In this document: positions 8,374 to 13,715 of the stretch, in pieces | Numbering within the stretch: the stretch's first letter is position 1 | How the letters are laid out: the number at the start of each line of letters is the position of its first letter | NCBI GenBank assembly: GCA_946479015.1 | Contig: CAMLEQ010000049.1 | Location: forward strand, 1 to 13,715 | Origin: an uncultured Gemmatimonadota bacterium | Lineage (GTDB): Bacteria > Gemmatimonadota > Gemmatimonadetes > Gemmatimonadales > Gemmatimonadaceae | Direction of reading: 5' to 3' | Length of the DNA: 13,715 bases | The notes under the pieces: model-generated | Told to the model about the DNA's origin: nothing | What the model saw: only the letters and a program-made list of their open reading frames with translations | Database searches by the model: none | Made by a program: the position numbers and the translations under genes

Positions 8374-9791
8374 GCGGCGCACGACGGGATGGCGCGCCAC
8401 GGCGGCTGGCCGCCTGGGATGATCGCGACCGGATCCTCTCGCAGGCGGAATGCGCGGCGATCGTGGAGCGCATCGAGCGCTTCACGCGGGGCGGCGGCGA
8501 CACCGAGACGCGCGTGCAGAGCTGGTGGGCGGGGGAGCTGCGCTGGGCGCGGAACCGCGTGAGCCTGGCCGGCGACCGGCGGGACATCGTCGTCCAGGTG
8601 ATGCGCACGATCCGAGGCGCGCAAGGGATGGCGGCGACCAACCAGCTCGATGACGTGTCGCTCGAGGCGACGGTCCGCGCGGCCGAACGCGCGGCCCACC
8701 TCGGGAGCACCGATTCGCGGGACTTCGATGAGCCGCGACCGCCCTTCACGTACGCGAAGACGGCCATCTGGAGCGACGTCACGTACGGCCGCACCGCGCC
8801 CGAGCGCGGAGCGGCGGCGCGCGCGCTCATCGATCCGGCGGAAGCGGCGGGGATGCTCTCGGCCGGCTATCTCGCCGTGCGCGCCGAGACGACGTCGCAC
8901 TTCCCGGCCGCGGCGCCGCCGGTCTACGCGGCGAGCACGCATGCGCAGTGCTCGATGACCGTGCGCGATCCGCGCGGCACGGGCTCCGGCTGGGCGGGCG
9001 CGAGCTCGTACGACATCGCGGCGATCGATGCGCCGGCGCTCGCCGCGCGCGCGCTCGAGAAGTGCCTCGCATCGCGCAACCCGGTGTCGCTCGAGCCGGG
9101 GCGCTACACCGTGATCCTCGAGCCGCAGGCCGTGCACGACCTGGTGAGCCTGATCACGCAGCGCGCGGCGCTCCATCGGCCATTCGCCGAGCAGGGGATC
9201 GGGCCGTTCGTGGCGGGCTACGACGACGCGCTCGCGCTCTTTCGCACGAAGCTCGGCACCCGCGTCGTCGACGAGCGGATCACCATCAGCCACGATCCGT
9301 CGGATCCACTGCTCGGCGTCGTCCCCTTCAACGAGCTGGACGAGCCGTACCGGCCGGTGACGTGGATCGACCACGGCGTGCTCGCGACGCTGTCCGATTA
9401 CCGGGAGCACGCGCTGCGCACACGGAACGAGCCGTTCGGGAACCTCAACAGCCGGAGCTACCGGATGAGCGGCGGCGAGACATCGGTGGAGGAGATGATC
9501 CAGTCCACCAGGCGCGGGCTGCTCGTGACGCGCTTCTCCGACATCATGCTCCTCGACGAGAGCACCGTGCTGGCGACCGGTCTCACGCGCGACGGCCTGT
9601 GGCTGGTCGAGAACGGGAAGATCAGCAAGGCGGTCAAGAACCTTCGCTTCACCGAATCCCCGCTGTTCGTCCTGAACAGCATCGAGCAGCTCGGCGTGCC
9701 GGTGCCGGTGTTCAGCCCGGACGCGCCGGCGATCGTGCCGCCGCTGAAGGCGCGCGATTTCAGCTTCACGAGCGTGATCGACGCCGTATGA
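8370..9791 (+). CDS. PmbA/TldE-like protein, presumed partner of the upstream TldD homologue
   Basis: The protein has 473 residues. ATG 8370 overlaps the TldD-like stop by 4 bases (ATGA) and follows GAGGAAGG at 8361-8368, the clearest ribosome binding site in the cluster, which supports coupled translation. Recognisable family stretches are GRYTVILEPQAVHDLVSLI (244-262), ISHDPSDPLLGVVPFNELDE, WIDHGVLATLSDYREHA (332-348), EEMIQSTRRGLLVTRF and LTRDGLWLVENGKISKAVKN (405-424) followed by LRFTESPLFVL. As is normal for PmbA/TldE subunits, there is no HExxxH. In E. coli the TldD-TldE heterodimer degrades unfolded peptides and matures microcin B17 and CcdA; the zinc sits in TldD. Here neither subunit shows the zinc site. 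No signal peptide is visible, although the TldD-like partner has a Tat signal, so export, if any, would have to be together with the partner. Confidence 0.88.
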   Translation: MSGARRDGAPRRLAAWDDRDRILSQAECAAIVERIERFTRGGGDTETRVQSWWAGELRWARNRVSLAGDRRDIVVQVMRTIRGAQGMAATNQLDDVSLEATVRAAERAAHLGSTDSRDFDEPRPPFTYAKTAIWSDVTYGRTAPERGAAARALIDPAEAAGMLSAGYLAVRAETTSHFPAAAPPVYAASTHAQCSMTVRDPRGTGSGWAGASSYDIAAIDAPALAARALEKCLASRNPVSLEPGRYTVILEPQAVHDLVSLITQRAALHRPFAEQGIGPFVAGYDDALALFRTKLGTRVVDERITISHDPSDPLLGVVPFNELDEPYRPVTWIDHGVLATLSDYREHALRTRNEPFGNLNSRSYRMSGGETSVEEMIQSTRRGLLVTRFSDIMLLDESTVLATGLTRDGLWLVENGKISKAVKNLRFTESPLFVLNSIEQLGVPVPVFSPDAPAIVPPLKARDFSFTSVIDAV

Positions 9792-11272
9792 GCGCGACCA
9801 ATCGAATTGCGAGAACGGATGGCCGCCGGCGCCGCCGCCGGCTGGTGATCGCGCTGCTCTCCCTCGCGCTCGGCGCGTTCGGCACGCTCGTCGCGCGCCC
9901 GGCCGGCGCGCAGACGAGCTTTCCCTGGCCCAGCGACACGGGGGACATCGAGCGCTACACCACCCCCGAGGACTGCCTCGCCGCGGTGCAGCGGGTGGAG
10001 GAACACGTCGAGGGCTGGGACACGGTGTGGGCGGACACCCTGGCGCTGACGCCGAGTCGGGCCGAGGCACCGCCGCCGGCGGCGGTCACGGAGACGGCGC
10101 GGCGGTGCGGCGCCCGGTTCGATGCGGCGACGGTTCAGGCGACGGAGTTCACGATCCTTCAGCCACTGTATCTGTTCGCGGGGCGCGACGCGGACGTGGC
10201 GACGCTGCTCCATCGGCGGCTGAAGGGGATCGCGCCCGGGGCACTCCGTGAGCGGGCGGCGGTGCTCGACTCCGCGGTGTCGGGTTACGTGTTCACCTCC
10301 ACCGGGCACCCGTGGTTCCGGCCGCACCCCGCGCGGCTCGCCGTGGCGGAATCGCTGCTGGTGGAGGCCAACGCGCTCCCCGACTCCGTGCACTCCATCC
10401 AGGACCGCATCGAGTCGGTGTTCCGGTTCCTCACCGCCGCCGAGCGCGTGGAGGACACCGCGAGAGTGCGGCGCGTGGTCGAGTGGTACGTGGCCAAGGT
10501 GGCGAGAGACAGCGCGGCCGACGGCGAGCTCGCACCCTTCCGGTCGTGGGCCGCCCTGGCCGCGTACAGGGCGCTGGTCATGGTGCGGGAGCGCGAGCTG
10601 CTCGACAGCCTCCGCCACGGCACCCGCGGCTTCGTCGCGCTCAAGCGTGCGATGTGGGCGCAGGCGAGCGGCGAGCGCCCCGACGCGTTGACCATCCCGA
10701 TCGGCCGCTCCGCGCCGCCCGTGGAGGGCACCTTCTGGTTCGGCCGGACGGATGCGAGCACGCCGCGGCCGACCAGGGGGAAGGTGGCACTCGTGGCGTT
10801 CCTCGATTACGAGTGCCGGAGCATGAGCAACGGCAAGTGCTGGCCGACCTACGCCGCGCTGCACCGCCTCGCGCAGCGCTTTCCGGCGCTCGAGGTCACC
10901 ATCGTCGCGCGAACGCACGGGTACTTCTCGGAGATGGCGCCGCCGACGCCCGAGCAGGAGGCCGCGGCGCTGCGTGATTGGTGGCAGGGCTTCCATCACC
11001 TGCCCGGCGCGCTCGCCGTGACCACCACGCAGTTCTGGCGGCTCGGCGAGCCCGATCGGCGGCGCATCGATCGCCCCACCCCCAACGAGACGCACTACTC
11101 GTTCGGGCGGAGCTGGGAGATCAAGCCCGGGATGACGTTCCTCGTCGATCGCGATGGCACCATCGTGGATGCCGTGGAGCTCGGGGTGCCGGAGACGGAG
11201 CTCCAGTTCGACAGGGAGGTGGAGGTGTTGATGGAGGAGGCGCAGGGCGGGACGGGTACTTCGCGAAGCTGA
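9788..11272 (+). CDS. Exported protein with thioredoxin-like C-terminal domain
   Basis: The protein has 494 residues; ATG 9788 overlaps the PmbA-like stop by 4 bases. An arginine-rich n-region (GRRRRRR), a hydrophobic core and ARPAGAQ give a signal peptide with likely cleavage near residue 42. Residues about 43-300 are an alpha-helical, charged region I do not recognise. Residues about 305-475 look like a TlpA/thioredoxin-like domain: IGRSAPPVEGTFWFG, then VALVAFLDYECRSMSNGKCW (333-352), LEVTIVARTHG, and TFLVDRDGTIVDAVELG (450-466). The expected CxxC is absent; the only cysteines at that position are C343 and C351, spaced C-x7-C. The cis-proline position before TFLVD appears to be Gly-Met. 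I infer a periplasmic protein of redox-family fold with doubtful oxidoreductase activity. It ends the plus-strand cluster and may serve the TldD/PmbA pair or the lipoproteins. Confidence 0.72.
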   Translation: MSATNRIARTDGRRRRRRLVIALLSLALGAFGTLVARPAGAQTSFPWPSDTGDIERYTTPEDCLAAVQRVEEHVEGWDTVWADTLALTPSRAEAPPPAAVTETARRCGARFDAATVQATEFTILQPLYLFAGRDADVATLLHRRLKGIAPGALRERAAVLDSAVSGYVFTSTGHPWFRPHPARLAVAESLLVEANALPDSVHSIQDRIESVFRFLTAAERVEDTARVRRVVEWYVAKVARDSAADGELAPFRSWAALAAYRALVMVRERELLDSLRHGTRGFVALKRAMWAQASGERPDALTIPIGRSAPPVEGTFWFGRTDASTPRPTRGKVALVAFLDYECRSMSNGKCWPTYAALHRLAQRFPALEVTIVARTHGYFSEMAPPTPEQEAAALRDWWQGFHHLPGALAVTTTQFWRLGEPDRRRIDRPTPNETHYSFGRSWEIKPGMTFLVDRDGTIVDAVELGVPETELQFDREVEVLMEEAQGGTGTSRS

Positions 11273-11304
11273 TCTTCACGGAAGGGCGTGCCGATGCTCG
11301 CGGC

Positions 11305-13551
11305 TCAGTCCCAGTGCGGCAGCAGGTGCTCGATCAGCGCGCCGAACCGGTCGCCGATTCCGGCCGTGAGCGATTCGGGGGGCGGCTGCCGGAGCACGTG
11401 GAGCGTGCCGCGCTTCTCCAGCACGTCGGTGTGCGTCTTGCCATCCTCGTCGCGACGAAAGCGGAGCGTGGCCGTCGCGCCGCCCAGCCGAAGCCCGCGC
11501 ACGATCACCTCCGGCATCCATGCCGGGAGCACGGGGTCGATCACGAGTAGATCGAGCGCCGCGACGGGCTGCAAGCCGAGCAGCGTCTGCATGAGGAGCA
11601 CCACGCCGCTCTGGTTCCACGCCTGCGGCGCATTGGCCTGGGGGTAGGTGCCGGGGGACGCATTCTTCCACCGGGGCCACCCGCCGACGCACTCCGGCGC
11701 GCGCTCGTGCTCGTACAACCGCGCGAGGTCGAAGAGTCCGTCGGCGAGGTCGAGCGCCCGCTGGTCGAAGCCGAAGCGCCGGAGCCCGAAGACGATCGTC
11801 GCGTTCTCCACGGGCCACACCGAGCCGAGGTGATACTTGACCGGGTTGTACGCGGGGTGCTCGGTCGAGAGCGTCCGGATCCCCCATCCGCTGAACAGGT
11901 CCGGCGCGAACAAGCGGCCGACGAGTGGCGGAACGTGCTCCCTGCTCACGATGCCGGCCGCCAGGCACTGACCGGCGTTCGATGTGATGCTCCGGACCTG
12001 GCGCTTCTCGGGGTCGAGCGCCAGCGCGATGCAGCGTTCCTCGGGGATCCACCAATCGCGGTTGAAGCGTGCCTTCAGCTCGCGCGCGCTTCGCCAGAGC
12101 GCCTTCGCTTCCTCGTGCTCGCCCAGCACCCAGCTCAGCACGGCCCACATCTGCTGCGCCGCGTACCAGTAGCCCTGGAGCTCGCAGGTGGCGATCGGGT
12201 CGGGGACGATGCGGCCGTCCTCGTAGACGATCCCGTTCCCGCTGTCCTTCCATCCCTGGTTCTTGGCGCCATCCGGGGAGCGGGTGTGGTACTCGAGGTA
12301 GCCGTCGCCATCGGCGTCGCCGTAGCGGCGCGCCCACTCGAGCACGCGGAGCACGGTGTCGCGATGCCTGACGATGCGCGACTTCTCCCCCGTCCACGCG
12401 TAGAGCTGGGCGATCGCGATCACGTAGGCCAACGGGCTCGCGAAGTCGCCGTAATAGCGCGCGAACGGATTCCTCCGCGAGCGGGCGAGCGGGCCCTGGC
12501 GCACCGAATGAATGATCCGTCCCGGCTGCTCGTCCCGCCAATCGTCCTCGGTGTTTCCCTGGAGCCGGCCGAGCCGGGTGAGTACCTGGTCGAGCGCATC
12601 GCCGCGATCGATCATCGCCGCCTGCCACGTGGTGGTCACGGAGTCACGGCCGAAGAGCGCCGGATAGAGGGGCATCCCCGCCTGCATCGCGAGCCATTCG
12701 TCCGAATCGCCCTCGAGCAGCGGGAACGAGGCGAGGTCGCCGACGGCACGCTGGATGATGCGCTCGGCGATCCGGTCTGGCGGAACCTCCACGCGCGCCA
12801 GCCGCTCACGCCACGCGTGGAGCGCCTGCTCGCGCCGCTCGATCTCCGCGTCCTCGGGCTGCGGCTCCCAGTCGAGCGCGCGGATCCGAAGCGTCAGTTC
12901 GGCGTTCTCTCGCGCGGCGAGCACGAGACGCGTCGCGATCCTGTCGGCGGTCGCGGACCAATCCCCCGGCCCCGCGGCGGTGAGGTCGGTGCGGTAGGGT
13001 GACGCGGCATCCGCGTGGGCGTACTGGACGTGACACCCGCCGTGCGCGGCGTCGATCGACGTGCGGAGCGGCACGTCGTGAGGGGGCGCGCCGCCGCTCG
13101 CTTCGAGGAGGTCCGCGAAGTCCGCGTCGATCATCCACGACACCGTGAGCTCCACGGGCGCGAGCGAGTCGTTGGCGACGCGCACCGAGACGTCGAGCGA
13201 AGCGAACCGGACGCGGTAGTCGAGCCGCAGCGTGAGCGACCGGCTCCGGATGCCGCGCGTGTCCGTCGGCAGGTCGCCCATGGATGCCCCGCTCCCGCCG
13301 CCGCCGTACGCCACGACTTCCGGATACACGAAGGTGGCGCCGAGTGCGTCGGGCGCCGTGGCCACACTGTCGCAGAGCCATGGCGGCTCGCCGTTCACCT
13401 CGAGGCGAAGCGTGCGGAGATAACGCGTCTCGCGAAAGAAGAAGCCGGAGAGGGGATGGCGCTCCGAGCAGTCGCCGCGAGCGTCGACGATGAGTGACGA
13501 TGGGCCGTGCCAGGCCCAGAGGAGATCGGGGCGGATGCGGATGGGCGACAT
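11305..13551 (-). CDS. Glycogen-debranching-type glycosidase (amylo-alpha-1,6-glucosidase family)
   Basis: The protein has 748 residues. The start at 13551 (MSPIRIRPDLLWAWHGPSSL) is preferred over a GTG at 13650, because the family N-domain begins here and the 33 extra residues look like translated spacer. No signal peptide is present, so it is cytoplasmic. Residues about 8-225 match the glycogen debranching N-terminal domain (FFFRETRYLRTLRLEVNGEP, DYRVRF). Residues about 260-690 form an (alpha/alpha)6 barrel with ALFGRDSVTT (298-307), DEQPGRIIHSVRQG (340-353), NQGWKDS (431-437), CELQGYWYAA (456-465) and YHLGSVWPVENA (573-584). An EF-hand-like D-A-D-G-D-G-Y-L-E lies at 412-420. Acidic residues in the DEQPG and CELQGY stretches are candidates for catalysis. 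The family hydrolyses alpha-glucosidic bonds in glycogen or related oligosaccharides; the exact substrate is uncertain. It is convergent with the plus-strand cluster and probably independently regulated. Confidence 0.9.
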   Translation of the reverse strand: MSPIRIRPDLLWAWHGPSSLIVDARGDCSERHPLSGFFFRETRYLRTLRLEVNGEPPWLCDSVATAPDALGATFVYPEVVAYGGGGSGASMGDLPTDTRGIRSRSLTLRLDYRVRFASLDVSVRVANDSLAPVELTVSWMIDADFADLLEASGGAPPHDVPLRTSIDAAHGGCHVQYAHADAASPYRTDLTAAGPGDWSATADRIATRLVLAARENAELTLRIRALDWEPQPEDAEIERREQALHAWRERLARVEVPPDRIAERIIQRAVGDLASFPLLEGDSDEWLAMQAGMPLYPALFGRDSVTTTWQAAMIDRGDALDQVLTRLGRLQGNTEDDWRDEQPGRIIHSVRQGPLARSRRNPFARYYGDFASPLAYVIAIAQLYAWTGEKSRIVRHRDTVLRVLEWARRYGDADGDGYLEYHTRSPDGAKNQGWKDSGNGIVYEDGRIVPDPIATCELQGYWYAAQQMWAVLSWVLGEHEEAKALWRSARELKARFNRDWWIPEERCIALALDPEKRQVRSITSNAGQCLAAGIVSREHVPPLVGRLFAPDLFSGWGIRTLSTEHPAYNPVKYHLGSVWPVENATIVFGLRRFGFDQRALDLADGLFDLARLYEHERAPECVGGWPRWKNASPGTYPQANAPQAWNQSGVVLLMQTLLGLQPVAALDLLVIDPVLPAWMPEVIVRGLRLGGATATLRFRRDEDGKTHTDVLEKRGTLHVLRQPPPESLTAGIGDRFGALIEHLLPHWD

Positions 13552-13715
13552 GGAGACTGGGCGTGCCCGCAGACGACGCGCCGGCTGCTCGCGAGAGATC
13601 TTCTCCGAGCGCTCGCAATTTCCGCTCCCAGCCCGGCGAGCACCGCCCACCGGCCTCGCGCGTGCGAGCCGCTCGAGCGCGCCCCGGCGCGCCGAGCGCC
13701 GACGGCGCGCGCGGC
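13552..13715. other. Upstream region of the debranching-enzyme gene, no gene recognised
   Basis: These 164 bases separate the minus-strand gene start from the right window edge. The last 50 bases are almost pure G and C, with repeated CGCGC and GGCGCGCC-type runs. No convincing -35/-10 pair, RNA gene or protein similarity is visible. Several short palindromes occur (CTCGCGAG, AGATCT, GAGCGCTC between about 13590 and 13620) and could be operator-like, but such words are common at this base composition. The promoter of the minus-strand gene should be in or beyond this stretch. Confidence 0.3.

Noticed and set aside
8109..10070. A 653-codon minus-strand open frame over the TldD/PmbA region
   Set aside because: Same antisense artefact: Arg-rich, no domain, and the plus-strand frame encodes clear TldD/PmbA sequence.
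11262..11280. Hairpin between the two convergent genes (GAAG-CTGAT-CTTC) as a terminator
   Set aside because: The stem is only 4 bp plus two pairs beyond a mismatch, overlaps the stop codon and has no T-run on either strand.
11707..13002. A 431-codon plus-strand open frame opposite the debranching enzyme
   Set aside because: The minus strand encodes a full-length, well-matched glycosidase; the plus-strand product has no recognisable family features.
13586..13620. Promoter with TTGCGA as -35 for the minus-strand gene
   Set aside because: No acceptable -10 hexamer lies 16-18 bases downstream; the match is to one box only.
13552..13650. Upstream GTG start at 13650 for the debranching enzyme
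   Set aside because: The extra 33 residues resemble neither a signal peptide nor the family N-terminus, whereas MSPIRIRPD leads directly into it.
1..13715. CRISPR array, insertion sequence, tRNA or rRNA
   Set aside because: No regularly spaced direct repeats, transposase-like protein, terminal inverted repeats, tRNA-like cloverleaf or rRNA sequence was seen.

Overview
The window is very GC-rich with strong third-position GC bias, and it holds one long plus-strand gene cluster followed by one convergent minus-strand gene. The combination of a FecR anti-sigma factor, a SusC/RagA-type TonB receptor with an N-terminal STN domain, a RagB/SusD lipoprotein of compact soil-bacterial type, an Ig-like lipoprotein, a Tat-exported TldD homologue and a large glycogen-debranching-type glycosidase suggests a didermic soil bacterium, most likely Gemmatimonadota. 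That assignment rests on recognised protein style, not on a database search.

Layout: 2-661 is the C-terminal part of a FecR-like anti-sigma factor (its start lies outside the window). 717-4250 is a SusC-like receptor, 4266-5645 a SusD/RagB-like lipoprotein, and 5645-6754 a lipoprotein with two Ig-like (Big_2) domains and a cupredoxin-like end. 6763-8373 is a Tat-exported TldD homologue that has lost its metal ligands, 8370-9791 a PmbA-like partner, and 9788-11272 an exported protein with a thioredoxin-like C-terminal domain. After a 32-base gap, 11305-13551 on the minus strand encodes a cytoplasmic amylo-alpha-1,6-glucosidase-type enzyme. The last 164 bases are upstream of that gene and hold nothing I can identify.

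The seven plus-strand genes are tightly packed: gaps of 55, 15 and 8 bases, a 1-base overlap and two 4-base overlaps. They probably form a single operon. The likely logic is a ligand-responsive outer-membrane import unit: receptor plus SusD-like lid, with the receptor STN domain signalling to FecR and from there to an ECF sigma factor presumably encoded upstream. Exported accessory proteins with protease-family and thioredoxin-like folds follow. The substrate is unknown. The protease-family partners make a peptide or modified peptide at least as plausible as a glycan. The most notable observations are the missing HExxxH and Cys ligands in the TldD homologue, a cupredoxin-like domain without its usual copper ligands, and a thioredoxin-like domain with its cysteines spaced C-x7-C. 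Together they suggest a set of exported proteins that keep their folds while losing the classical active sites.
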